The position numbers and the translations under genes were made by a program. 64,000 nt of DNA from Ampullaceana balthica (lineage: Eukaryota; Mollusca; Gastropoda; Lymnaeidae), in NCBI GenBank assembly GCA_944989445.1, contig CALYLW010000014.1, positions 2,268,978 through 2,332,977 of the forward strand. Direction: 5' to 3'. How positions within the stretch are numbered: position 1 is the stretch's first letter; every line of letters begins with the position of its first letter. Of the stretch, positions 42,144 through 54,900 are shown piece by piece. The notes under the pieces are model-generated. The model saw only the letters and a program-made list of their open reading frames with translations, was not told the origin of the DNA and made no database searches.

Positions 42144-43965
42144 TTGGCCTGTCAACGGGTACCCGGGACCCGGGTACCCGTTGCCGTGTGATTACCCGGG
42201 TAGTAAAATTCCATCCGGGTACCCGTGAAAATGTGGCTTCTATGTCTATATTAACCGTAGGCCAAACTTCGGCTCCCATGCGGCGTTTTGTGTTTACATT
42301 GTGGCTTGCGAAACAATTTATCAAATGAAAATTTTTGTTTCAAATATATGCTGTGAAGTACATCTAAGGAGAAATATCTGTCAACGGGATATAAAATACG
42401 GTCCCAACAAATACAATGTATTTTGATATATCTTATTTTCTCTCAACGTGAAACAGAAATCGCACAACACACTAAAAAAATGGTTATTTAAAAGAATCAT
42501 ATAAAGAAAACAAAAGTCCTCTGCCAAAAAATAAAAAGGATGGACTGCTTAGAGATGAAAGACGCTGTGTTTGTTAATAAAAAAAAACAACCCTTGCTTT
42601 AACTAACGTTGCTTTGAAATACGTCGATTGATACTAGCTAATGTGTTTATCTACCCCCTCTCCTCCCTTTACTCCTATAACCCACACCCCTGCACTTCTT
42701 GTGTTCATTAACACGTGGTGACCTAGAAAAACTAATGCTAATAATGCGAACATGGTCGTCAGTATTTAAATTTAATAAATTAAATAGTTACTAACAGTAT
42801 AAGATGGGTAAGACTTCGGATGTGAGGATGGACTGCACAGAGATGAAAGATGCCGTGTTTGTTTTTTGTTCATTCAAACACCCTTGCTTTGAAACTAACT
42901 TTGCTTTGAAATAGCCGACAGTGGGTCACCCATTGATACTATCTATCTAATGCCGTTTTTTCTACTCTCCCCCCTCTCCTCTCTTCCATCCTATAACCCA
43001 GTGCTTCTCAATTTTTTTGTGTTGCGGACCGGCAGGAATTTTTTCCATTGCACCAGGAACCGGTGCACTATTTTCCCTGTACTTACATGGTAGCGAAATT
43101 AATTATATTTCCTTTTATTTTATTTCCTTTTATTTCTTTCATTTATTTGCTTATTGTCAAAAATGACAAATTCTATAGGGTTAATATTATTGATAGCAAT
43201 TGGAGGATTATAATTATATTTTTCTCTCCTTTCTTGATAACTTCCGCGGACCCCCACTTTGAGAATCACTGCTATAACCCACATCCCTTGCATTCGCGTG
43301 TGTTTAACAAGATGGGTTAGACGGCGTGTAGAATCAGGCCAATCAAGTTGACAGCGACACGGCAAAATGCAACCATTGTAATTAAATTGTGTCTGTGAAG
43401 GGTGGCAACCCAACGCGATAAAACGCCATTTGAACGCTATTCATACATTGATATTTATAAACAAACCACCGATCCACCCAATGTCAGCAATTTTTTGGTG
43501 TCAACAAAAGCAGTAGGCTACCACTGACCAAAGCACGATCACTTGAGATTTACCGCAGTATTGCGTCCTTCATCGCTATTAGCATCGACTACTGACGCCA
43601 AGGGGATATTAACATTCAAGGTATGACACTGAACGTTACGTCATTTCCGTTAACATTTTGTTTTCATGTTCAGTTTACTGTCATTTATGAGTATGACGAA
43701 TGTATTTACAGCAGGAATTGAATAAAAGTTTTTAGTGCATTATAGTTAATTGTAGTACATTAGTAATAGTATGTTACTGGAAGCAAGCTGTTGGCTACTA
43801 CTACTGTGTGAAATGAGGTGCATGGATGGTGGCTAGGTTGCATTGTATAGCGATCATGACGGGGAAAATTATGCGACGTTTAAGTTTAGAACGGGTAACC
43901 CAGGTACCCGTTCGAAATTTTCACGGGTACCCGGGCAGCTTTTTTCAACAAAATTGACAGCCTTA
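42144..43965. mobile_element. hAT-like non-autonomous element, 1.8 kb
   Basis: Flanked by CTCGAGAG (42,136-42,143) and GTCGAGAG (43,966-43,973). Ends TTGGCCTGTCAA and the inverted TTGACAGCCTTA, followed inward by GGGTACCCGGG-rich palindromes on both sides. The duplicate segment near 8200 has one uninterrupted CTCGAGAGTGAGTATGACC. Inside are two direct copies of a 160-bp sequence (about 42,535-42,700 and 42,825-43,000) and a nested MITE. Confidence 0.88.
42999..43271. mobile_element. Nested hAT-like MITE, 273 bp
   Basis: Ends CAGTGCTTCTCAA and the inverted TTGAGAATCACTG, flanked by perfect CTATAACC at 42,991-42,998 and 43,272-43,279. Confidence 0.93.
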
Positions 43966-44043
43966 GTCGAGAGGGAGTATGACCGAAAGGCCGCGGAGTT
44001 TCGTCAACAGTTTTCCTTCTCTTATACGAGAAGTATTACATTG

Positions 44044-44580
44044 GGTCTTTAATGGCAGCAATGACGAAGTTAACCAAAATATGGAACAGCAAATACATTA
44101 GCATTCCAACAAAGCTCAGACTTTACAGAGCTCTCGTTAAAACTATTGCCTTTTATGGATGTGAACTGGCAACCACTGACAGCAAGCTGCAGGCTCTGAA
44201 AACAAATGCATGAGAAAAATTCTCCAGATCTCTTATCTAGAACACAAGACCAATGAATATGTCTGAGACAGAATAAACTCTTGCAGATCGTCAAGAAACC
44301 ATTATAACGACAATTAAGAGACTTAAGACGGCATGGTTTGGGCATGTACTGCGAAATGATACCCTGACAAAAATCGTCTTTCAAGGCACAGTAGAAAGGG
44401 GCCGGCGAAGAGGTCGACAGCTGAAAAGTTGAACTGGGATGCCATTGAATGAATTATTGGCCGCTGCACAAGATGGAAAAAGGGGAGATCGTTGTCTGTT
44501 GATCTGTCCATGCGCTCCGCCTAACGACCGCAACGGTAACGGGACTGATAATGATGCGAACAGTACGATGTATGGGCCTA
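44044..44580 (+). mobile_element. 3' end of a third LINE family (fragment)
   Basis: The plus strand reads LTKIWNSKYISIPTKLRLYR, ALVKTIAFYGCEL, then after stops RLKTAWFGHVLRNDTL and GTVERGRRRGRQ, the typical order at the C-terminus of LINE reverse transcriptases (thumb to tail). Frame broken; only the last ~170 codons remain. Confidence 0.8.
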
Positions 44581-44900
44581 GGCTTTAGTGAAATGAAGTG
44601 GGTACATTGAATGATGTGTTTTTCAGCTTTAAAGCAAGCCAAACAAAGATTTTAGGAAGACATAAGATAACTTAACTTGCCAGTTCTAGAAAGGATCTAT
44701 TTAAAACTAGATGTTTGTGCACTTTCACACCAATGTTATATAAACTCTTAGTTTACTAAATAAAAATGAAATGAAAGAATGCCTTTCTATGAATACTTCT
44801 TAGGAGAAGGGCTATGATTTATTTTTTGAAGCATTTTTTTCAGTTCAGTTGAAATTAACGCAAAAAAAAACAACGCAATATTCTAACCAAGTAATCAATA
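44581..44900. other. Unassigned E-F spacer
   Basis: AT-rich sequence after the LINE fragment; no gene visible. Confidence 0.5.
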
Positions 44901-45552
44901 TACATAATTTGCAATCTCTGTCACGTCTGTAGTGTCTGTCCGTGACGCTACTAATTTTAGACAGCAGCGCACCAAATTACTGCACCAATGCATCAAAAGG
45001 TGTGCAAACTAAAGATGCGCTGTAAAAAATATTATATGACGTCATTGTTTTAGCTCATATTTTAATTTACGAAAAGGGAACAATGTAAAAATAGGATTTG
45101 ATGATGGTTAATTATAAAATCCAAAAACAAGCGGTGGTCGAGTGGCAGCGCACTGGACTGTCGTACCGATGGTCACGGGTTTGAATCCGTGTGAAGGCAA
45201 AGGTTTGCTCCCGGGGCCTAGGGCGTCCCTGAGTCACCCAGCTCCAAATGGGTACCTAACACTACATGTAGTTAGGCGGCTGGGTAATGCGTGCAACCCA
45301 CAAAGCCGTGGCCTGTGCACGCTGCATCACTTGCCAACAGATCATCTGTCATGGTCTGTGGACGCAACTATCTTCTGCATAGAAGGAGCGTCTGTATAGA
45401 TAAGATAAGAAGACAAACATTTCAGAAAGTTTAATATTTTGTATTTATCAAATAAGGACAAGTTAGTTAGGCGCCCTAAAAAAATTGCATTTTTTCAAAA
45501 TAATTAGATTTCAGCTGAAAATGTACGTCATTTTTGACCGGTAATACACTAG
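44900..45552 (+). mobile_element. Helitron-like element interrupted by a SINE
   Basis: Sequence related to the inside of 35,611-36,504 in reverse (GACGCTACTAATTTTAGACA, TGCACCAATGCATCAAAAGG), ending with TACGTCATTTTTGACCGGTA then ATACACTAG at 45,552. The left boundary is approximate. A SINE is inserted at 45,131-45,410. Confidence 0.6.
45131..45410 (+). mobile_element. tRNA-derived SINE, full length
   Basis: A box TGGTCGAGTGG (45,135-45,145); the B box has one change, GGTTTGAATCC (45,178-45,188). Same body and GATAAGATAAGA tail as 16,729-17,010. Confidence 0.92.
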
Positions 45553-45760
45553 TTAATGCATAATTTAGAAATATGTGTGATTGGAAAACCGAACATAGCC
45601 GAGACATTTGACTTTTAAAGTTGCAACTTTTAAGCCAAGAAAGCAATTGCAATAACATTTTCAGAAAAACAAATAAAGTTCACTTGAATTCAATTCAATC
45701 ATTTAAACAATACCTTAAACTAAATGACATAATTAGATATTTAAAATTTATTTTAATAAG

Positions 45761-45850
45761 TATTGCTTACTAATTTCTGGAATTTCCTAAAAAAAGATAA
45801 CGCAAAACACCATTCAGCACTTCAGTACTCTATCAACATTTAATATAAAC
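45761..45850 (+). promoter_or_regulatory. Conserved 5' flanking block of gene F
   Basis: Same block as upstream of the other genes; with 45,553-45,760 it matches gene C rather than B, D or E. Confidence 0.42.
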
Positions 45851-45925
45851 CTAAAACTCTAATAAAAATTTAAGAGTAGACAAATACCGTGGATGAACGT
45901 AGGACGTAATAATAAGAAACGAGAA

Positions 45926-48900
45926 ATGTCGAAAGACACAAAAAGACATAAAGGAATTTCCCAGGAATCAATAAATTCAAATAAGCCAGAAACCCCCCCA
46001 CCCTGGAGCGATCTGCCGGAAACTGTGGTCATCCAAATATTCCTGTGCCTCGGAGATAAGGACCGACTCTCAATGGCCATGGTAACATGTTTTTCTTGAT
46101 ATTTAAATAAAAGATATGCCCATGGTTATTAACAGTAGCGTGACTGGGGTGTGTGAGGGGTGCGGACCATCGCAAGGGGTGACACCAAAATGTAAATAAT
46201 TTTAAAAATGTATTTGTGTATGTTTCCGTTATTTGGCACTGTGAGATAGGAAAAAGGAAAGTCTATGGGGTAGGTCGTGAAGGGGTGACACAATGAGCTA
46301 CCACACTTGGTGACACCAATCCTTGTGATATCTCTTGTTAATATAAGTCCATTAGGACATATATTGTTTTTTAAAAATACTTTTATACTTCATCCATTTG
46401 TCTTTTTATTTCGTTAAAGAAAAATAACAGCTGCCATAATAGACAATTGCTTTTGTTTCTTTAACATTGCTCAGGTGACATGGAAATGGTATCAAGGTTT
46501 TTGTTCGCCACGTCTTTGGAGGACTAGGACATTTAAATTCATCTATCCAAAACTATCAGCCAAATATCCGTCTATAATGTTAACAAATGGTAAAGTATTT
46601 AAACTTGATGACAATTTGAACCCAATACATTTGACCTAACTTCAGCCCGCACTTCCATATTACAACCAATGCCTTAACACCTCGATAATAGGCTTTGATG
46701 TTATAAAACCTTCTTCTTATTACACATGGTCCTTATTTATACATTCATAACGTTTTGTTCTAATGTATTCCACGATTATCTCAACATCATGACAGTAAAG
46801 CCTAATATCTTCATCCCTTTACTTACAATTGTTTTTACACCATTAGGGCCGGCTTTAGGCATAGGCAAACTAGGCAGCCGGCAAGGGCCTCTGATTAGTC
46901 TCATCATTAGTGGGGGCCTCGCACAAAAATCTTTCCAAATTTATTAATTTTTAAAAAAATCCCTTATATTGACTTCAAAATCTTGTCGTCATCTCTTCGT
47001 ACATCGGTCGGGCGGAAAAACAAAAGTAAAAAATGACCCACTTCCCGTCATTCCTTCGAGCTGAAATTTGGCACATAGACTCGACTCACCTAACAATGCA
47101 TCGTATCAAAATTCAGATCGATCGAAAAAACCGTAATTAAAATAATGCATTTTTAGTTTATCTATATAAGCTATATGTATTGGTCGCTATCGTTTACATT
47201 TTACAGGTCACTTGACGTTCACGCCAGCCAGAGGTGAACACATCTCGTGCTTTAACCAGGTGTACCGGCGTGCTTTTGTTTACATTTTGCGTGCCACGCT
47301 GAGCTCGGCCCAGCGATCAGTGACTAGACCTTTCCCCTCTCCCTCCCCCCTGGGTTAAAAGCAAACGGGAGTTAAGAAAGATTAAGTCTGTAAATATTTG
47401 TCGCGTTTGAACATAATCAATACTTTTAGTTATGTCTCATATATAAGGGATTTATAGTCAAAAACTTTGTTTTTACGGGGTTGTTTTATTAAATCCCTTA
47501 TATTAGCTTCACCACCGTCTCTCTCCATCTGTCTGTCTTGGGCGGGCAGAAAAACAAAAGTAAAAAAATGACCCACTTCATGTGATGCCATCGAGCTGAA
47601 ATTTGGCACATAGATTCGTGTCACCTAACAATGCATCGTATCATAAAATTTAGATCTATCGAACGTACAGTTATAAAATTAATGCATTTTTAGTTTATCT
47701 ATATAAACTATCTTATCTTATCTTATCTGTTTCAGACGCTCTTTCTATACAGAAGAATATTGCGTCCTACGCTTATCTATGGTTTGTGTTTAGTCCTGCA
47801 CTCTTATTAGAGTTTTAAATGTTGATAAAGTGTTGGCTTTCCTGGTTTCTTCAGGCAACCCATTCCACGCCCGATTTCCGGACGGGAAGAACGAAAATTT
47901 GAATGAGTTTGTTCTTGCATACGGAATAAGAAAGGTGTTTTTATCCTTATGTCTATCTGAGGGTTGTATTAAGTTATCTTTGTGTTGTATTTCTAAATTA
48001 GAGTTAATTGCTTTATGTATGATTACTACTTTCCTCTTGGTTCTTCTATCCTCTATTGTTTCAAGGTTTAATGAATTAACTAATGGTGTCACTCTAGTCA
48101 GCCTTGACTATTCTCCAGTAATGAATCTGGCAGCTCTTTTTTGGATTTGTTCTAGTTTATCAATGTTTTCTTTGGTGGATGGGTCCCATACAGAAGATGC
48201 ATATTCTAGTACAGTTCTCACCAAAGTGAGATAGCATTTAGTTTTATATCTTTATTACATTTGTAAAGGTTTCTTTTTATAAAGCCTAAGGTTTTGTTTG
48301 ATTTTTTAATAACTTCATTGACATGGGGATTCCATAATAATTTCTCATTTATTATGACTCCTAAGTCTTTAGTTTGGGTTAGTTCCTTTCCATGAATGAA
48401 ATATTTTGAATTTATTTGTTTCTTTTTCTTTGTTACTCTTAACAGTTGACATTTTTCTGGGTGGAAACTCATACTCCAGTTAGTTTCCCATTTTATCAAT
48501 TCATCTAAGTCTTTTTGTAAAATTTTGCTATCTTGTTCTTCTTTAATTGTTCTATAGATTATACAAACATCAGCAAATAACCTAACTTTTGTTCCTGTTG
48601 ACAGGTCGTTGGGTAAATCATTTATATATATTAAAAAGAGTAAGGGACCTAGCACAGTTCCTTGTGGAACTCCTGAATTAACCTTTATTGGTACATATTT
48701 AGATCCATTAATTATTACAGTTTGCTCCCTGCCGAAAAGGAAGTCTTGGATCCAGTGATGTAAGGAACCTGAGATTCCAAAGTTATTAAGTTTTTTAAAT
48801 AAACTAAGGTGGTGAACTTTGTCAAATGCTTTTGAATAGTCTATTAATATTGTATCTATTTGATCATTTTTGTCTAAGCCTTTTGATAGTTCATCTATTA

Positions 48901-51900
48901 AACCTATTAATTGTGTTTCACATGATCTGTTTTTTCTAAAGCCGTGTTGATGTGGGCATAGGGCATTATATTTGTCAAGGTGGTTAACTATTCTACTATA
49001 TATTATGTGTTCTAGTAATTTACAGGTGATACTAGTAAATGAAACAGGCCTGTACTTACCAGGGTCTGATTTATCCCCTTTCTTAAAGAGTGGAGTTACG
49101 TTAGCTAATTTCCAATCCTGGGGCACTTTACCCTGGTTTAGAGAGGCTTGAAAGAGAACTACAAGGATTGGGGACAGTTCATTGCTTAGTTCTTTTAATA
49201 ACCTTGCAGGCAAATCATCTGTAACAGTAGCTTCGTTTATTTTTAAGTTTTTTAGGAGTGAATGTATACCTTTCTCATCTACAGTTATGTTACATATTTC
49301 CTCCATTTTATTTAAACTTATTAAAACTTCCTTGTCGCCTAAGGCAGAAAAAGATGATGCAAAATATGTGTTAAGGATATTAGCTTTAGTTTCATTATCA
49401 TTATAGGTTTTATTATTTGAGCCTTTTAGTGTGGCTATTCCTGAAGGTTCCATTTTATAGATTTGATAAAGGACCATAAGTTTTTATTCTTATATTTGGT
49501 AATTACATTGTTTATATATTCATTTTGGAGGTTTCGACTAAGTTTTTGTGTCAAGTGTTTAATCTTTTAGTATTTTTTGTGTATCCTATATGAATAGGTA
49601 GCTTTATATTTCTTAAATAAGTTCTCTTTTTGTTTGCATAGCTTTTTCAATCTAGAATTGAACCAGCATTTGTTAATTTTATTTGATGTTAGTTTTGTTG
49701 GAACATTCTCATCCATTATAGTTTTTAGATTTGTTTTTATCTCTTTCCAAATTTCTTGTACTGGGCTATTTGTGTTAAATTTACTTAGGAAAGTTTGTTG
49801 GAAGTTAGCCACTGATTGGTGTAGTTTTATTGAATTACATTTATTACAAAGGTAGATGATTCTTATAGGTATCTTATTAATTTTAGTTTTTATTGTATTG
49901 GTGACCCTAACAATATCATGGTCGGTATATCCTGGAATTTTTTATAGTCTAACACTAGTCCTGGTCTATTTGTTAGGAATAAATATAGTGTTTTATTTTT
50001 CCTTGTTGCTGTTTTTACTATCTGTTCTAGGTTTATGTTGTTTATAGTGTCTAAAAAGTGTTCATTAATTTCTTTGTTAGTTTGATGGTTATCAATTGTA
50101 AATTTTTTCCAATTTATGTCTGGAAGATTAAAGTCCCCCACAATCCATAAAACTGCATTTTTATTATTCTCTTTTATGAAAGTTAATTGACTACAAAGAT
50201 TGTTCATGTATTCTAGATTTGTAATAGGTGGTCTATATATACTGCCTACAATAAGTGGGGATGAGTTTGGAGTAATTATTTTACAAAAAATAGACTCTAT
50301 ATTAAAATTTGGCTGTGTAGTAATTTCTTCAGCTATGATATTTGATTTAATTGCAAGTAGCACTCCTCTATAATTGTCTGGTCTGTCTTTCCTAAAAATA
50401 TTATAATTGGTGTTTAAAATCTCGGAGTTATATATGTTGGGGTTCAACCAAGTTTTAGAACCAGCAATTATGTCTGGTTCTTCTGTTTTTATAAGTAGTT
50501 CTAAATCTGGAATTTTATTTTTTATATTGTTTACATTTTACGGGTCACTTGACTTCACGCCGGCCATTTACACCAGGAGTTGAGTTAAAGCGTTGACGCC
50601 ACCCGTCTATGTCCACACCCCCTCCCCCAAGCTTTAAAGCCAGGGGAGATAATTTCGGTTTCAGTCTGTAAATGTTTGTCGCGTTTGAACATAATCAATA
50701 CTTTTAGTTATGTCTCATATATAAGGGATTTATAGTCGAAAACTTTGTTTTTACGGGGTTGTTTTATTTTTTCTATTACATTTTGGGCCACCAAATTCAC
50801 TTCGCTTATGGCCTCCAATTCCCTTAGGCCGCCCTTACACCATCTCAACATGATCTTATGTTTCTAGCGTATTTTAGAAGCACTGGCCTCCCACGATGAC
50901 ACATAGTCTAATGTTTCGGTCTCCTTAACTACAAAGACTGTTATCGCTAAGAACAAACGTTTTCCCTATTATTGTAAAAATGACTAATGGAATCTTTTTC
51001 TGAATAGGAAAAAGTGCCATCAATTATCTTCAAACTTTCGGAAGTTATTTAAAAAATGTCGAAATCATCATTGACCGGCATAAGACCAGCATTTCTGAAT
51101 TCAGCCAGGAATTTAAAAGGCTTTCAGAAGCTTTGGAAAACGCCTCGCTTAAAAGAATCCGATTCGAATTTTCCGATACATTGATCCCAAAGGACGAGGA
51201 GAATCTTATCAGAATTATTAAAAACCAAAAATCATTGGAGGTAAGAAATTCGCTGCTGGAATGTGCCGATAAGAAACCGGTGATGAACATTATAATTGAT
51301 CTTATCGGAAAATTAGATATCATTCACTTTGTCTCTGTTGTCAGTTTTTCAATCTTAATTTTTGCTTGTCCACCTAAACGTTGAATTATCTCTAGTATTA
51401 ACAGAAAAAAGCATATTTATATTATTTAAATAAGACTATGATTATGAATATGATAGTATGTGGTCCAAGGTTAGTAATGCCGGGAGTGGAAGAGGGCAAT
51501 AAACACCCACTCCTCTCGAAATATACCTATCGCTTGCGCCTCAAATTTCCTCTGCTAACCAAAGTCCAACTCTTTGCCTTCTCGTATGATTTGAAACCCA
51601 GGTCTAGCCGATCACGTTTCACCTAACTGGAGAAGGTGGAAGGCGGCCGCTGTCGCCTTGAAATCAGCAACTTCTGGCAGATGGGGCTCGTAAACCTTGA
51701 TAGATAGCTCATCTAGGAGAGGGAAACTCCAATCTCAAACCTCCATTGTCTCGCGGTTACACCTGTTCACTCAGAGACTAAGGGAGTAAACCCTAACAGA
51801 AAATCAGGAGACGGAGTCCCTTAGGCAGTTTTATTGGGAATGCGCTATATCTATGGCAACTCCTGCGATGCAGATGGCACCTTGCTGTATCAGCTAAACT

Positions 51901-54900
51901 GATCCCCTGGAATCACCATCTGCGTGGAGAGAGAGAGAGGGCCTGTTGCCTCGGCAACAGCTAGTCTTCTTCAAAGCTCTGCCTAGGCTATTTCGGCCTT
52001 CTTTTTTTCAACCTCCTCTACCCAAACCTAGAGATGTCACTCCAGCTTCACTGCAAGACGTAGGCACAAAACGTGGAATGGCAGTTACCGGTTATAAGCC
52101 ATTGCTCTATTGTCGTAGAGCTAGACGCCAGGGGTCGTTCCAGACAGTGGGAGAGATCACTATGCCTCACTGAGCATCTACCTCCCGCCTTAACCTGGAG
52201 AGCCCCCAGCCAGTAATGTAATGTTCCGCCATGGCTCACCTGCCCCATTAGGGGATCATGGGGATTAGAGAAAAACCAAGCACCAGTTACAAGAATAAGA
52301 AAGAAGTTTCAAGCACTGCGTTTAGCAAGCTGGAATGTCAGTACTCTGTGCCCTTGAATAAACTCTGACACTTCAAATACAGAAGATATGAGGAATTCAG
52401 CGGTCATCGGCAGGGAACTTTCTCGATTCGGCATCGACATTGCATGCCTACAGGAGAAACGGCTGGCTGACAATGGCACAATAATCGAGGCCAACTTCAC
52501 TTTTATTTGGCAAAAACTACCATCAGACAGACCAAGTCCGCATGGCGTTGGTTTTGCCATAAAAAACTGGCGGCACATAGCAATGAGAGGATACTCGGCA
52601 TTAAACTTTCAACATCATCGGGCCCAGCTCATATCCTCAGCCTGAATTCACCAACTGTCTGCTCTGAAGCAGAATTAAAAGACTCTGAACTCCACAGTAG
52701 CAAATATCCCCACACTTGAGAGCCTATACCTTCTCGGTGACTTTAAAGCCAGAGTAGGTGTGGATCACATAGCCTGGTCTACCATTATTGGTTCACACGG
52801 CATTGGTAAAATGAATGACAACGGCCAGCGACTCCTCGAAATATGCAGTTTTCACAATCTGTGTGTAACTAATACATTCTTCAAATGAAAAACATCCACA
52901 AAGTGTCATGGAGACACGCCCAATCCAAGCACTGGTACCAGCTTGATCTTATTCTCACATGCCGACTGTGAGACAGACCACTCCATGGTCGCAAGTAGAA
53001 TTAAATTAATACCAAAGAAACTGTGTCACTCTAAGGGCAAAGGTAAAACTCGCATTAACACTTATCACATGAATTGCTCCGAGATCAGGAAACAGCTTAA
53101 CATTAAGCTTGAAGCAGCTCTTAAGGTCAATACCTCGCAGAAAGTCATCCCCAATCCTCTTGATGCTATAGTGGCTGCGACAGAATAAATTGATGCGACA
53201 TGGCTTCATCTTCGTAACACTATATACAACAACTCTCTTGCCGTCCTCAGGAGGAATAGATATTTATGGCTATTCAATAGACAAGTCTTTAACACACTGT
53301 TGTCTGGTTAACAGCTGCATTTAATCACTATATGCAATTCACTGTGATCAACTGTACAATCAACTCCCTAAGAAGCTCGTATGCAATCCACTGCAATCCA
53401 CCTGCGGTTACCTCTTGAACCGTACATTTATAGCCAGCTATTCTCTCAGTCCTTGACCAGCACGCTTACAGTTCACCTCACATACCACGTGTTTCATACT
53501 AGGTCAAGTCATTGCATTCTCATACAATGTAAACACAACAACACGTCTCTCACAAAAAGCCCTTTTGGCCTACAAATGTTCACTAGGACCTGGCACACTG
53601 CAATGTCTCAGAATTGCTAGAAGCACAGCCCGGACGACTGCATGTTTTTGCGCCAAAACATATTAGGTGGACCTCTGTAAAAGCATTAAATCTGCTGCCG
53701 ATCAGAGAGATATAAAAAATGTATGAAGGCATAAAAAGACCACTGGGCCCACAATATCAAAGTCAGGAATGTTGATCACAGAACGAGACAAGCAGTTGCG
53801 ACACTGGACTGAGAATCATCTAGAACTATATGCGACACAGAATGTATTAACTGACTCTGCCATAGATAAAATCCCAGAACTACCAGTTCTAGATCAGCTT
53901 GATGCCCCACCGTGATTGGAGGAGCTTAGTAAGGCTATCAATCATCTGAGCAATGGGAAGGCTCCAGGTAACGACGGCAGACCAGCACTACTAAAGCCTC
54001 TGCACGAACTCACTTGCGATTGCTGGGAACGCGATCACATCCCATAGGAAATGCGCGATGCTAAAATTGTCACGCTTTACAAAAACAAAGGTGATAGCAG
54101 CGATTGCAATAACTATCGTGGTAGCTCCTTGCTGAGTATTGTGGGAAAGGCCTTTGTCAGAGCGGTCCTTGCACGCCTGCAAATTCTTACACAAAATGTT
54201 TACTTAGAATCACATTGTGGTTTTCGGGCTGGCCGATCAACCATGTACATGATTTTCTCACTCCGTCAGCTACAAGAGCAATGTCAGGAGCAACAGAAAC
54301 CCCTCCTCATTGACTTCATAGATTTGACGAAGGTATTTGGCCTGGTCAGCCGTAAGGGTCCGCTACGTATACTAGAAAAAAATAGGATGTCCTCCGCTGG
54401 TTCTCTCATTCATCGAGTCCTTCCACTGCAATATGAACAGCAAAGTTCTCTTCGATGGTGCCACCTAAGAACCCTTCTCAGTTTTTAGCAGAGTCTAACA
54501 TGGCTGCGTACTGGCACCAACACTCTTTGGTATCTTTTTCTCGGTGCTACATGCTTTTTTGAACTGGAGGGTGTGAACAGTCATACCAGGGCGGATGAAA
54601 GCCTATATAACATCAGCCGGCTCCGTGCGAAGAGCAAAGTGGAAACCGTATTAATCAGAGAGTTGCTCTTATCTTATCTTATCTATACAGACGCTCCTTC
54701 TATGCAGAAGATAGTTGCGTCCACAGACCATGACAGATGATCTGTTGGCAAGTGATGCAGCGTTCACAGGCCACGGCTTTGTGGGTTCCACGCATTACCC
54801 AGCCGCCTAACAGTAGTAGTTAGGTACCCATTCGGAGCGGGGTGACTCAGGGACGCCCTAGGCCCCGGGAACAAGCCCTTGCCTTCACACGGATTCGAAC

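Larger units (their letters stand above)
46845..50836. mobile_element. hAT-like composite carrying two satellite-type units and a LINE-1
   Basis: Ends AGGGCCGGCTTTAGGC and the inverted CTTAGGCCGCCCTT, flanked by ACACCATT (46,837-46,844) and ACACCATC (50,837-50,844). Inside are two tandem units of the satellite-forming element (46,957-47,453 and 47,491-50,731), the second split by LINE-1. It lies in intron 2 of gene F; intron 2 of C lacks it. Confidence 0.7.

Noticed and set aside
43048..43413. Frames of 90-97 residues on both strands
   Set aside because: They cross the boundary of a 273-bp MITE and the surrounding hAT element; no protein features.
48218..49477. 419-residue frame as a host gene
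   Set aside because: It is a LINE reverse transcriptase with a mutated catalytic box, framed by the endonuclease part and a retrotransposon tail.
53270..53660. Insert within LINE-2 that might be a solo LTR
   Set aside because: It lacks LINE coding similarity, but I could not find paired TG/CA ends or a target duplication, so no call was made.
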